Shown here piece by piece: positions 22,226-34,304 of a DNA stretch of 64,000 nt. The stretch is taken from contig NC_057810.1 in NCBI RefSeq assembly GCF_018294505.1, forward strand, positions 203,006,113-203,070,112. The letters are read 5' to 3'. Position numbers and translations under genes: made by a program. The notes beneath the pieces were generated by a model. It did not search any database. It had not been told where the DNA came from and saw only the letters and a list, made by a program, of their open reading frames with translations. The stretch comes from Triticum aestivum. Lineage: Eukaryota > Streptophyta > Magnoliopsida > Poales > Poaceae. The number at the start of each line of letters is the position of its first letter. Positions within the stretch are counted from its first letter, which is position 1.

Positions 22226-23250
22226 CTAAAGCAGCAACGGTTCCCGTGGTTTGGGCGCAACTAGCACTGTGGCAGAGGAGAGCTGTTTCTTCAAATCTTG
22301 CAGTGCTGCCTCGGCCTCTGGGGTCCACTCCACTGGCCCTGCCTTTTTCAAGATCTTGAACAAAGGAAGGGCATGCTCCACGGACTTGGAGATGAACCGG
22401 CCCATGGCAGCAACGCAGCCAGTGAGCTGACACACGTCCTTGATCCGTTTGGGTGCCTTGATTTTCTCGATGGCCTTGATCTTATCTGGGTTTGCTTCAA
22501 TCCCGCGCTGGGACACAAAGAACCCGAGAAGCTTGCCGGATGGGACACCTAAGACACACTTCTCAGGGTTCAATTTGAGGTTGATCTTGCGCAGGTTCCC
22601 AAATGTTTCCTCCAGATCTTGCACAAGTGTTGCTTTGTCCTTGGTTTTGACCACTATGTCATCCATATAAGCTTCCATATTTCTATGTAGCTGGGGCTCA
22701 AAACCAATTTGGACTGCTCTTGCAAAGGTTGAGCCAGCACTCTTCAACCCAAAAGGCATCCGTAAAAAGCAATATGTACCACATGGGGTGATGAATGTTG
22801 TCTTTTCCTCGTCTTCTTTTGTCATGAACATCTGGTGGTATCCCGAGTAGGCGTCAAGGAATGATAACAGATCACACCCAGCCGTGGAGTCAACAATCTG
22901 GTCGATGCGCGGTAACAGGAAGGGATCCTTTAGACAGGCCTTATTGATGTCTGTGTAGTCAATACACAGCCTCCATTTCCCATTTTCCTTGCACACCACT
23001 ACCGGATTGGCAAACCACGTCGGATGGAGTACTCCTCTCACCAAGCCTGCCACCTCTAGCTTTCTGATTTCCTCTGTGATGAACTCCTACCTCTCCAGAG
23101 CTTGCTTCCCGACCTTCTGCTTGACGGGTCGTGCATGAGGACAGACAACAAGGTGGTGCTTAATAACCTCCACGGGAACGCCGGGGATGTCGGAGGCTTG
23201 CCATGCAAACACATCGACATTCGCCCGCAGGAAGGTGACGAGCTCGCTTT
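22226..23250 (-). pseudogene. Tat reverse transcriptase
   Basis: The 275-codon open part (23053-22226) has the RT motifs in order: NPVVVCKENGKWRLCIDYTD, SFLDAYSGYHQMFM, FITPCGTYCFLRMPFGLKSA, the catalytic YMDDIVV, KLNPEKCVLGVPSGKLLGF and connection-domain sequence FISKSVEHALPLFKILKK. Upstream the frame continues through an in-frame TAG at 23087-23089 into WQASDIPGVPVEVIKHHLVV. Apart from that stop this is the best preserved pol domain. Confidence 0.92.
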
Positions 23251-24044
23251 CCTATTTGCCGTCGAGGGTGGAGCTTATGGTAAAAGGTCCCCCCGTGCCG
23301 TCCTCCTTGACGGGCACCTTCTTGGTCTCTGGTGGTGTAGCTCTGGACTTCTTGCTCTTGTCGGCGGAGCTCTCGGGCATGTTCTCAAGGGAAGCACAAC
23401 ACCCCGAAGAGGTGCGCTTGCCGGAGTGGGTGCGAGGGGTCTCGCCGGTCCTCTTCTCCCCTGGGGCTCCGTCGGCAGGAGCGGGTGCCTTAGCGGCAGC
23501 TACTGCAACTGCTTCCCGGTAGAGTTGCTTGGTGCAGATCAGCGCATCTTTCTTGTTGGAGGGGATGGTGCTGATGTTCATCGGCCCGGGCATCTTCAGC
23601 ATGTTGTAGGCGTAGTGTGAAGCCGCCATGAACTTGGCTAGCGCCGGGCGGCCGAGGATCCCGTTGTAAGGCAAGGGGATCTCGGCTACATAAAAAACAA
23701 TCCTTTCCATCCTATGGTTCAGCTTGCTTCCGAATGTCACGGGCAGTGTGACCTTTCCCTTTGGCTGGCTCCTCCTCGGGTTAACCCCTTGGAACGTGCC
23801 CGTCTCCACGAGGTCTCCCTCCATCGGGGATCTGCAGCCTTCTGACCACAACAGGCGAGATCAAGTTCAGGCTGGCCCCGCCGTCAACCAACATCTTTGT
23901 CACCTTGAGGTTGCGGATTGTTGGTGAAACCAACAACGGCAAGCACCCGACCGCAGTGATGCGGTCAGGGTGGTCCTCGGTGTCAAAGATGATGCGCGTG
24001 CTAGACCATTTCAGCGGCTTCCGTGCATCAAACGATGGCTCCAC
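23251..24044 (-). pseudogene. Tat aspartic protease region
   Basis: The minus strand shows MLVDGGASLNLIS, the active-site D-G-G(S) motif, in one frame (24044-23781), and YNGILGRPALAKFMAASHYA, the C-terminal protease motif, in another (23851-23252). A frameshift near 23830 separates them. The stretch that follows is Lys/Pro/Ser-rich linker before RT. Confidence 0.8.
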
Positions 24045-26176
24045 CGCCGTGATCTCACGCGCCCACTGCTAGAGTTGGCGGTGGGACGTATGCAGCGAGG
24101 CGCCACCATCGACGCACATGGCCTCTATGGCTTTCTGAAACTCGTGGTCACCGGGCTCATCATCCTCGTCATGATCATCGTCTTCCTGCTTCTTGTCATG
24201 GCCCCGGGCGGGCCTCTCTTGCTGATTATCCTTGCCGCGGCGGCCTCCTTGACTGCCACGTTTCTTGCCGGATCCCTCGGCACCATCTGGGCCTTTCTCC
24301 TTGTCCCGCTGCTCATACTAGGCTTTCTACTTCTCGGCGAGCAGCTCCACCTGCCGGCAGTTTTGGAGATCATGGCCCTTAGTGCGGTGGATCTTGCAGT
24401 ACTGCTTGTCGGAGCCTCCTGGCTTGTCGGTAGCCAAGGCCCGGCAAGCGTCACACCCGGCAACCTCCTTGCCGGGGTCGCTCGCCTTGGTCTTCTTGGT
24501 GGCCCCAGTGTCGTCAGATCCCTCGATGGCAAGCACGACCTTGCCCTTGTGCTTCCTGTTACTGCGCCGGCCCTTCTTCGCTGGGGTGATGGTATCATCC
24601 ATGGAGTCGGTTTCCGCACCGGCATCTTCGCCGGGTACTTCCTTCCCTCTTCAGCACGAGCGCACCGATCGGCTAGAACATAAAGTTCGGCCACATCTCT
24701 GACCTTGTTCATCGCCAGCTCTTGACGCATCTTACGATTGCGCACATTCTGATGGAATGCATTGATCACGACGGCAGGATGAATGTCGGGGATGTTGTAC
24801 TGCACTCGGCTGAACCTTTGGATGTACTTGCGCAAGTTCTCCCCTTCCTTCTGGGGGATGATGTGTAAATCACTCGCCTGGCCATGAGTCTGGTGACCTC
24901 TGGTAAAGGCGCCAACAAACTCATGGCACAGATCCGCCCAAGAAGAGATGGAATCCACCGACAAGTGCATCAACCATGACATAACATTAGGCTTGAGTGC
25001 CAACGGGAAGTAGTTGGCAAGCACCTTATCGTCGCGGGCCCCAGCAGCTTGCATCGTGATGGTGTAGATGCTGAGGAACTCTGATGGGTGAGTCTTGCCG
25101 TTGTACTTCTCACCAATGTCAGGCTTGAACGTACGGTGGGAGGGCCACTAGAACTGCCACAGCTCACGGGTGAAAGCCAGACAACTCACCTCATAAGGTA
25201 GGCCACCGTAGCCTCCCGGCGCTGGGTGGTCCGTAGCAGGCCCTGCCTGCCTGTCCGACTGGTGGCGCGCGCCACATCGGCGCTTGATGGTAGTTCGAGC
25301 GTCCTCCTGAACCCACTCCCGAAGGACTTGACGCTAATCGCGGTTGGTTCGCGGGTCGGACGATGCGATGGAGATATCGTCTCGAGCATCATCGCGACGA
25401 GCCGACGCCCGGGGGGGCTGGGATGGAGGAGGGGAGTGCACCGTGGCTGCATCGCCTCCAGCACGGTCTCCGCTGGCACGCGGTGGCCCGATGGAGCGAC
25501 GGCCTACGGGTCCCGCCGGCCGCAACTCATCGTTATTGGTGATGCCGACGAGGCTTCGGACGGTGGCCCTCCATTCGTCGAGTTTCTCCGCGGCGGGAGG
25601 AAAATCAAGGAGCAGCTACGCGCATGCTAGGGCCTCCGCTGGCGTGGGTGGAAGCGAAAGCTGGGTGGACCGCGATGTGCCTCGACTCCTAACCACGTTA
25701 GAAGGAGCTGCGTCATGGTTCCGCAGCTGTTCGCCACCTCCATCAGCACCTCGGCGCGCATGCTGGCCCTCTTCTTCATGTGATGGGAGCATGGGACTCT
25801 TCCCAGGGTGGCGCGCAGGGTCGCCAGCAGGGTGACGCTGCTCATCATGCACAACCTGGGAAGAGCGCGCCGTGGGCGCCGATGTTGGTGTCTTGGAGGC
25901 CGCCACGCCGCCGTCTGGCGGGATGGCAGCGCCCCTGGAGGGCCCTGCGCCACCTGCGGGGGGCCTAACTCCATCTCCGGAGCCCGCGACTGGTGGCTCA
26001 TCGCCTGGCGCGTGAACGACGCCACTCGCCAGGCCTGAACCGCCAGGGTGATGTGGATGTTCGCGGGCCGCACCACAGGTTCTCTCCGCGACTGGCCCAC
26101 TACTAGTCCGCAGCGGTGCTGGCAACCTGGTCCCGGACAAACCGATCGCCATGGTCGCCTTCTTCTTAGGATCCAT
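24045..26176 (-). pseudogene. Tat gag with zinc-knuckle-like end, broken by frameshifts
   Basis: The start MDPKKKATMA at 26176 is 76 bp inside the 5' LTR. After frameshifts a capsid-like region (25054 leftwards) reads ANYFPLALKPNVMSWLMHLS, WADLCHEFVGAFTRG, LRKYIQRFSRVQYNIPD and ELYVLADRCARAEEG, the retrotransposon gag pattern. Further left a different frame gives YCKIHRTKGHDLQNC, a CCHC-like knuckle. At least three frames are needed to cover the protein. Plus-strand frames in 23100-26200 are shadows of this gene. Confidence 0.82.
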
Positions 26177-26229
26177 GGCGATGAAGAACAGCTAGGTCAA
26201 CTGCTAGACCAGATTCTCACAGCCTTGCT

Positions 26230-26247
26230 CCCCTACCTCGCGCACCA
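26230..26247 (-). promoter_or_regulatory. Candidate primer binding site of the Tat element
   Basis: On the minus strand TGGTGCGCGAGGTAGGGG begins four bases after the 5' LTR end and opens with the TGG that pairs with a tRNA 3' CCA. I could not assign the tRNA. Confidence 0.5.
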
Positions 26248-26251
26248 AAGA

Positions 26252-27429
26252 TGTCGGTGGGAAACGACACCTATGGGATCACTGGAATCCCTTCTATGGT
26301 TGCGGGGCGCGGGGATCATGAGAAGAGCGGGACTAGCAGGCAACACAAAGGGGGATTTACCCAGGTTTGGGCCGCAAAGATGCGTAAAACCCTATGATCC
26401 TGCTTTGGTGGATGTATTTAGTGTTCTTGAGCTCTCAAACTAGATCTAGGTGCTGTCAGGTTCGAAAGAGCCGAATCCTTCTCCCGTGCACCATGGGCCT
26501 CCTTTTATAGGCGAAAGGGTTGCCACAGTGGCACACAGGAGGTGGAAAGTGCTACAGCGTTGCAAGCTTATCACTGGTATTACAGGACAAGGCACATTTA
26601 ATGCGAGGCTTAGGTGTCCCTTTGCTTTATCGGGGACGGGGGCGAGGCCCATCCCATCCGTCGCCGCTCCTTCTTGCTTCGACACGCGCTCTGGCCCGTG
26701 ATGCATGCGGTGCCACGTAGGCAGGCAGGCAACTGAGGTGGTACGGTGGTGGAGCCTCCACGAAGGGCTGCATGTTGCCACGCAGGTGCCTGCCCAGCTG
26801 GTTGGGTCGGTAGCTGCATGCGAACAGCGGCGAAGACTTGGCTGGCACGGGCCTGGCGGTGGCCCTGCCAGTGTGCTTGGCGAGGGTCTTGCCGGGTGTC
26901 CCGGCAAGGGTCTTGCTGGGTGTCCCGACAAGGGTCTTGCCGGGTGGCCTGACAATGGTCTTGTCGTGGCGCGCTGGCTTCCCTGGCAAGGATCTTGCCC
27001 GGGGTCTTGTGGGTTTCTTCGGTGAGGATAGTTGCCTTCCAATCCTCATTTGATCTTGTTCATCTTATGTCTTCACAAAGATCTGCATGCCACCACGGAG
27101 GTGCCTCCCGAGCCCTGCCTCAACGCGTTTGTCTGGCGTTTGGCGGGCTCAAGGGTGGCTCACTCAGCTGGTGTGGGCGAGCTGCCCCGGCAAGGGTCTT
27201 GCCGGGGCTGCTGAGGCTGCCCCGGCAAGGGTCCTTGCCGGGGAAACCTGCTTCGTCCATTCGATCTCTGTGGACTTGGTCCTTGTCGTTGCCTTGTTGG
27301 TCTTGTGCCTTCGGCTTCCCTCCGACTTCCCTTTCTTGCCCTGTTACGCGTGGCCATGGTGGGAGGCTCTGACTGCCCGTGCACAAGTAAATGGGTCAAA
27401 AGGAGAGCCCCTACTTTTGTACACCGACA
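26252..27429 (-). repeat. 5' LTR of the Tat element (1178 bp)
   Basis: Same ends as the other LTR (TGTCGGTGGG, CACCGACA), TSD ATTTC at 27430-27434. Near 26880-26965 it has about four copies of a ~24-bp unit (CCCGGCAAGGGTCTTGC and variants) where the 3' LTR has fewer. TATAAAAGG on the minus strand lies at 26502-26509. The bodies differ at scattered positions, so the insertion is not very recent. Confidence 0.93.
27185..27243. repeat. Two perfect CCGGCAAG hairpins in the 5' LTR
   Basis: CCCCGGCAAG (27185-27194), loop GGT, CTTGCCGGGG (27198-27207). Then CCCCGGCAAGG (27220-27230), loop GT, CCTTGCCGGGG (27233-27243). Stems of 10 and 11 bp without mismatch. Confidence 0.9.
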
Positions 27430-27434
27430 ATTTC

Positions 27435-27942
27435 ATATTCACACGTGCAATAGGAGGATGGAATATGTATGAAAAAATAGTAAGCGGAAGGCATTTCAAC
27501 AAAATTAGAAGAAATGAAAGCTAGGCACCATATGAACATGCAACCAATATCACTCTATCATGTAAAAAGTGTCTCGTCGCAAGTGCCATTTCAAGAAATT
27601 AGAAGCAGTACAAGCTAGAAGACAATGCAAGATGCAACCTACATCACGGTCCCAAGTTAAATGTGTCTTATGGGTAAGTGATCGTTGCAGGTATAAGTTG
27701 TAAGCTACGCAGATGCAATTCAACATAATCAGAAGCAATACAAACTAGACATCATACGGAAAATGCAACCACATATAACAGTTCCAAGTAAGAGCAAGCA
27801 CCTGTGATGGTGGAGTAGGGAGATGTGCTCATCATGTTCACGTATGTTCTAGAAACAGGAAAACGTGTCATATTCACATGCATTATGTGTAAAGTAAGCA
27901 GATGCAATTCAAGTTAGAAGCAATACAAGCTAGACATCATAC
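27435..27942 (-). mobile_element. CACTA A, segment between the Tat element and CACTA B
   Basis: Continues the intron-unit repeats of A (GGAGGATGGAATATGTATG, CACCATATGAACATGCAACC). Near 27798-27840 is a truncated exon end with the CACCTGTGATGGTGGAGTAG phrase seen at 53670 and 54355. The segment ends with TAC (27940-27942), half of element B's target duplication. Confidence 0.85.
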
Positions 27943-28370
27943 CACTACAAAAAAAAATACACTTCCGTGATGATACGTGTTTGTCACAGTAGGTCGCGTT
28001 TTTTGTCATGCATGTACATCCATGACAAATTTATGACAGAATCAAGATAGTCATACCTGTGCTGTCGTAGAAGTGCTCCATGACATTACCAAAATTATCA
28101 TCACAGAAGTGTCCACTTCCATGACGATAAATCGTGCGTCACAGAACTGCTTTCGTCAAGGGTAACCGACACGTGGCATCGACCGTAACGGAACGCCGTT
28201 AAGCTATCGGGTCGGGTTTTAGATCCGATAACCCGTTAACAGCCCCGACCAATGGGGATTTTCCACGTGTAAAATCATCATTGGCTGGAGGAAACACGTG
28301 TCTGCTCATCGTTGGGACAGATGTCATCCACTCATTGGACGGAAGGCGCCTATGATACATCGACACGTGG
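27943..28370. repeat. Left terminal and subterminal region of CACTA B
   Basis: Terminal CACTACAAAAAAA, then the same wording as element A (TACACTTCCGTGATGATACG, GTCATGCATGTACATCC, CCATGACATTACCAAAATTA), with the short words ATGACA and CAGAAGTG on both strands. Confidence 0.9.
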
Positions 28371-28875
28371 CACGGCCCAACAGAGGCCCATTCCGGTGAA
28401 AAGGCCGGCCCGTTTGACTTGGTCAAAATGTGGCGGGCCGACCCATGGAAAGCCTATTAACGGCATGTTCACATATAGCCCATTTACAGCCCGCTATCCC
28501 AAGGCCCATTACGCCCTATCTGAATTAGGCCCAGTAGCGTCATCTGGGCCACCCAATATGATTCCAGCCCGTTTTCACTTCTGGCCCATGTATGGCCCAT
28601 GGCGTCTTTCGGCCCATATGAGGCCCTATGTAACTCTTGGCCTATTAACGGTCCGTGGTGAAACTGGCCCGTAATGAACAGTGTATCACTTTACACCCAT
28701 TAACGGCCCGTGGTGAAACTGGCCCGTAATGAACAGTGTATCACTTTACACCCAGTAACGGCCCATGGTGAATAAATGGATCTATTCTGCATAAGGAACA
28801 TGTTTTTAAGCAAATAAGGAACAATTATATAAGCAAATAAATGGATCTATTCTGCATAAGGAACATGTTTTTACA
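28371..28875. repeat. Subterminal GGCCC motifs with 55-bp and ~62-bp tandem duplications
   Basis: Dispersed GGCCCATT and GGCCCA words as in element A. CGGTCCGTGGTGAAACTGGC at 28649 recurs at 28704 and, cut short, at 28759 (period 55). From about 28773, AAATGGATCTATTCTGCATA with AGGAACATGTTTTTA is duplicated with a ~62-bp period. Confidence 0.8.
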
Positions 28876-29256
28876 ATTACAATTTGAAACTGGTAGTTGT
28901 TGCAAACATCCAATCAGATGTAAACAGCAAAGCAAACAGCAGTGGAGGAAATGATGCCTATCCAAATCTATACTAGAACAAAGTTTGAAGGCTTGAGAAG
29001 GACGAACTTACATTACATGTTAACACGGGCTGGACAAAGCCCTTCTCCATGTTGATGAAAGGATATTCAATAAATTCCCCAAAGAAAATTCTTTATAAGC
29101 ATTGCCATTATTCTACATTTTGCAAAGAGTAAATATAGATCAAATAATATTGGAAGAAACAAAGGATAATGAATCTCAGTTGCAGACTGATGATACATAA
29201 TCAAATAGCAATTAATTAAGTACAACGTTATAAGGCAAAAGGGAGAGAGGTACTGA

Positions 29257-32200
29257 CGAGAGAAATGCAGAGCCCATTATTGTTTTGAGATCGTATGATC
29301 CTTTGAGCAAGGAGATTCATCTGAAATTAGTTTTCATACAAGAGAGAAGGTAAGGCACAAGCAGAAATTTAGGAGTTCAAATTTTGAATTGATATCATAG
29401 ATAGTACCTGATGCTGGGCTCCCAGCAGTTCTAATAGGGGTTTGGCCACTGGAGTAGGGGTAAAGTGTGGTACAGTTGGGCCTGTGTTTTCTGTGGCTGC
29501 TGATCTATCTAATTTAATAGGTATCACTACCTTTTCCAAATACATAGTTTGTACTGCTTGAGGATCTGCACTCACCCTCTTCCTTTTTGCCATCTATTAC
29601 GAAAGAACAACATTTGACTGGAAAAACATAGTGTGACGACACATGGAATGGGTACAGAAAATGGATAGGTATGGCATATAATCATATATGATGCTTAAAC
29701 TAAGCAGATGGTGTAACAAAGTAGAAGTAATGCAAGAGGTCAGATGCAAAATATGTGCGACCAATACAACTCTACAAAGCTAGAGCAAGCACCTTGATGG
29801 GTGAATAAGATAGGCCATCCTCCACCATGCCAAGTTTGTTAGCCAGTGGATCGTTCCGCAATATTCTTCTCGTGCGCCCATTCTCATATTCATTTTGATA
29901 ATGTTCAATATCTGACATGCATGAAAACATAAAAACAAGTGAGATTTTCTTTGTAATTCAGAAGTGATTCTAATCCAATACTGCCTCCCTTAAACCCCTT
30001 TGTGCTATCTCTGTAATTCTTTTAAAAGATGCCATGCATGATGTACATTAATATAATGTGGCCTACTACTCAAAATATGAGAGCTCCAAAAGTGATGACA
30101 CTTCGCAGATGATAGCTTCAACATATAGTAAAGAAGAACAAGTCGACCTGACCTGACAGATTCAAAATATACTAAGGGAGAACAACTCGACCTGACCAGT
30201 TGACTGCAAGAGAAGAGTATCATCTTAAAGAAGATCAGAAGAGCAAGCAGATTGAAGATATTACAAGTATTTCAATACAATGTCGGTTGGCCACCCATGA
30301 TGAACCAAAGTGCACAGAGAAATACTATTCTTTTCGGTATCTCCATATGTGGCTCACATGCATTTCGAAACTAAAGTAGGAACATTTAGCTCACCAATTA
30401 AACATCTCTTAGTTTTACTAATATCAGCAATAATATCAGATATGAATTTGTGCAACTAAGCTTGTTTAGCTCGATGGGTGGAGCAGTGCTATTACGACAC
30501 GAACCACGTAGGCTTATTGTGGTCATCAAAAAATGGGGAAAACATAAGCATGATGAGTACAGTGTTGACCATGGCAGTGGGATGGCAGATCTGAAGCTGC
30601 AAACCGCGCAAAGGGTAGTTAGCAACCGATGTTTGCTTTGAAACAACAAATAAGATTTGGTATGGACAAGAAAGTACGGTCAACAAGTGACAAAGAAATG
30701 CAATTATGTTGTCTCTCTATATGTCGCGACATGCATTTGGAAACTCAAGTGGGACCTTTAGCTAACCAATTAAATGTGTCGGTTAACTAATATCAGTATC
30801 ATATCACAATCATATTTGAACAACTAAGCTTTCGAATTCTGAGTGTTGTGTTGTTTAGCTTGAAGGGTGGAGTAATGCCAGTACGACAGAAAGCACCTAC
30901 GCAGATCATAGTAGAGTAGATAAAAGGGGAAAACCCTAAGCATCAAGAGAAAAATCAGGAAAGTGAAACTAGCTGGACCAGTGGGTGGCACACATGCTTT
31001 TTGAAACGAATATAGGAACATTAGGTGACCAATTAAATGTTCTCTGTTTTAGTGATATGAGCATCATATCAGATTCATATTTCAACACATAAGCTTTGGG
31101 TTGAGGTCTTGAGGAGCAGTGCTAGCAGGACACGAAGCACCTATGATGATGGTAGTGAATATAAAGGCGGGAAACCATAAGCTTTACGAGTATAGTGCCC
31201 GTGCCATGGCGGATCTGAAGGTGCAAACCAGACAAAGCTACTTCGCAACCAATGTTTGCTTTCAACTAGCCACTACGATTTGGTACGGACAAGAAAAGTA
31301 CAGTAAACAAATTACGATCTATTTTTCGGGTGAGATCAATAACTTAAGCACATATGGAAGAGTACCACCTCTCTTGCAATGCCATGTAGGCCTATGCTGA
31401 TACGTTGAGGGTGCTGCGGGTGCGATGGCTGTCTGCTGCGGGGAAGAAGATTTTAGACGGCAGACGGCCGGGTCGGGGGATATATCCTGTTGCTGTGGAC
31501 GAGGCGGTCATAGGAGCGGCAACGGCAAGGTGGACGACGGCGCCGATGAAGCGAGAGGAGGCGATGAAAGGATCCTGGTCCAGCGCCGTGGATGAGAGAC
31601 GTCCATCTCTTGCAGTGGACGATGGGGTAGGGGTAGCGGCTCCGGCAAGGTGGAGGATGAGGTGGCGAATAGAGGAGGCTGGCCGCAGTGCGGAGGTTGT
31701 CGTGCCACCGACGGTGTATGAATGGGGAAATGGAGGGGAGGGGGGGATCTCAAACTTTGGGACGCGCTTCTCTGAAATGGGGGAAAGTTACGAACTTATC
31801 CCCCGTTTAAAATTTCGAACATCACGTCGGTTGGGGATAGGACGGTAATCTCGCATCTCCCAAATATTTGCCGATAACTATTTCGGGCGAGGAGAGGGTG
31901 TTTTGCCGCCCACGGTTGGCGGCCACGGTGTATGAACGGGGTTGACAGGTAGGGCGGTTGCGTCACGTCTGATGGAAATTACACATCTGCCCCTATTTAA
32001 AATATTAGCCTACATCGATTTTGGACGAAGAGAGTTTGTTTTGCCGCCCACCGTGTATGAATGGGGAAATGGAGGAAGAGACACATGTCTTTTGGACGAG
32101 CTTGAATCAAATGTGTTTTGCCGCCCACGTTTGGCGCCCACCATGTCTGAATGGGCTCAAAGGCCGTCGTGTCACGTCTGATTGAAGTTACTAGTCTACC

Positions 32201-33108
32201 CCTATCGACAGCAGTGTAAACCCGGTCGCTAAGGATGTACTCAGTGTCAGGGGTAGACAGTAATTTCCATCTCGCAAACACTTGCTTCGGGCAGCCCACA
32301 AATTATAGTGGGTGTTTAGCCGCTTCGTTCAAAACTTGGGAGAATTAGCATTCACGTTTGCCCTAGGACCTGGCAAACTAAATTCAAATCCAATTTGTAT
32401 TCGATTACGAATATCCACAGATAATTATACGTTTTGTTACCTATTTCTTCAACACCACAACAAAGATTTATTCCACCTTTATATATGATTATGATTTAGA
32501 AATGCCGTGATCTTTGAATTCAGTAGGTTGGATACACTCTGATTCAAACAGTTATTTCATCCAATACAATATGCTCACACGAAAAACAGTTCACCTTATG
32601 TCAATCATACAAGTACTGAGGATTACCTCGCCTAAAAAATTCGGATCATTACAACACATGGACAACATGGAATTCCGGACAACATAGGGGGTCTTGCAAC
32701 ATAATCCTTTCAGAGGCATGACACAACATGCAAGTAAATAATCTAATGACAATTTCAACTGGTATCTAAAGAAGAACAGGGATTACCTTGGGCTTCAGAT
32801 AGCAAAAACAGCAGGACCTCCTCCATCTTCAAATGCAACATTCTTACTTCCTCCAATTCTTGGGTTGCTTGCATAATGCGTGCCGCTAATTCCGTAATTT
32901 CCAGCCTCAAGATAAAGATTACCTCATTCATGGCAGCCACACCATCTCTTTCTGCCTCTAGTAGAGCCTCAAGCACTATAATATCTGTGCTCAGACTGCT
33001 CTCCGGCGGTGTTGCCTCTGAACTGCTACCATCTGATAACATGGATGGCGCAGTGCTTCTACAAATAGATTCTGGGGTTGTACATTGTGTCCTAGTGTGA
33101 ACGGCATC
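29257..33108 (-). pseudogene. CACTA B gene remnants: spliced exons, Lys/Arg-rich and coiled-coil
   Basis: Exons with good splice sites on the minus strand: 32787-33108 (acceptor TTTCAG, donor GTAATC; a coiled-coil run VLEALLEAERDGVAAMNEVI), 29793-29911 (ends LSYSPIK at a GTGCTTGC donor, as in element A's array), 29408-29593 (62 codons; starts MAKRKRVSADPQAV, ends LLGAQHQ at a GTACTATC donor, matching A's exon at 10058-10394) and about 29257-29321. The PF03004 module of A is not found to the left, so the gene is incomplete. Introns are AT-rich; 29940-31390 holds repeated near-copies of an ATTTGGTATGGACAAGAAAG region. Confidence 0.55.
31390..32350. repeat. GC-rich block with repeated GTGTATGAATGGGGAAATGGA units
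   Basis: The phrase GTGTATGAA(T/C)GGGG..., with GCCGCCCAC(C/G) upstream, occurs near 31717, 31929, 32050 and, altered, 32140. Element A has the matching block at 58130-58381 and, beyond its solo LTR, at 62443-62620. Plus-strand frames here (31405-31848) read through the block. Its position upstream of the minus-strand gene suggests a promoter or 5' UTR. Confidence 0.6.
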
Positions 33109-33109
33109 C

Positions 33110-34300
33110 TGAAAGGTTTCCGCTGGACATAAGTAAGAGATAGTTATCGTATGATCCAGGCAGTAAGCTTACATGGTAAACGATGGACGAATTATTGCCG
33201 AGCATGGCAAACTATATTTGAATGGTTCGAAGCAGCATCAGCCGAAAAGAAATTAAAATGGTAAGATGAAACTAGGGTTGTAAGTGGCAAATAAACGACA
33301 TTCGCTAGTCCCATCTAGTTAGTTTTTGCTACCTCCTTAGTTCATTTTCCTCAAAAAACAAAAACTCTTCTGAACTATCATACCACTAGTGGACTTTAAT
33401 CGGGATTAAACGGGACCCAGTTGACATCCCTAGTTGAAAGGGAGTGTACAACCGCTATATTTAAGTTGCCAAGGCATCTAAGCAGTTGAAATAATCTGAG
33501 AAAGCACTTAACAGTGTGGCCTCATATAAACTACGAAGATAGTCTTTTGATGAAGTTGAGAGGAAAAGTTAAGGACTCAAATGAAATAGGCATGCATTTC
33601 TTTATGATAGTACAGCAGGCACCGCTGACATATTAGCCAACTCAGGTATAGCGTAACAACAAACAAGCATTCGAATCAAGCAATACAGGAAAGCAGACAA
33701 CTGAACTATTTGTAATTCGGTAGGATTACACGTTGAGGGCACAAGCCAAGAAAGCAGCCCACTCGCATTACATTTCACATGTACTAAAACACATTGGCTT
33801 ACCATATGTTGCTGTGAAGCCTAGCTGCTGTTGCAATGTTCTTTGGAAATATCGTCAGCATCCCGTGGTTGCAAATCTAGTTGTTGTAGTTTATTTTCTA
33901 CACCATCTATTTAGGTAAAATTAATTTTAATCGCATGCACTGGTCCGAATTGATCATCAATGGTTCATCTAAACTAATGAAAGAAGGGTGTGTGCATACA
34001 CGACAATATATCTGCTTCCCCAAAAGAACAAATATTTTGCTTGATGGGGTTGGCAGCTCCATAATTAATAGAAGCATCAAATTAGTCATGCAACTTGGGA
34101 AGATCAAGAACACACAAACAAGTAATGAACAGAGGCTCAGAGCAGTGATGTAATAGCTAGCATCAGAAAATGTAGGGTAAAACGAACAAAAAGCAGCGGA
34201 ACCACATGCTAGTTTGCTGATGTGTAATTAAGCATAGAGAACATTAACCAGTCTGATGGAACCAACAGGTGGCATCAGAACAAAACTAAAGCATATTAAC
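33110..34300. other. Interval in CACTA B with no recognised gene
   Basis: AT-rich, likely intron or non-coding body of B. No convincing motif on either strand. Confidence 0.4.
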
Positions 34301-34304
34301 TATA

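Larger units (their letters stand above)
11271..27429 (-). mobile_element. Complete Ty3/Gypsy Tat-lineage LTR retrotransposon (16,159 bp) with antisense gene
   Basis: Two LTRs (11271-12401 and 26252-27429) start TGTCGGTGGGAAACGACACC and end GTACACCGACA on the plus strand, flanked by ATTTC at 11266-11270 and 27430-27434. Gag, protease, RT, RNase H, a second RNase H and integrase read on the minus strand, so the 5' LTR is the right one. The extra RNase H between pol RNase H and integrase, together with long non-coding 3' space holding an antisense gene, are marks of the Tat lineage (Grande, RIRE2 and relatives). Pol has several stops and frameshifts and is split by a solo LTR, so the copy is not autonomous. 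It sits in an intron unit of CACTA A. Confidence 0.92.

Noticed and set aside
23102..24683. Plus-strand frames of up to 237 codons
   Set aside because: They are antisense to recognisable gag and protease sequence and show no motif of their own.
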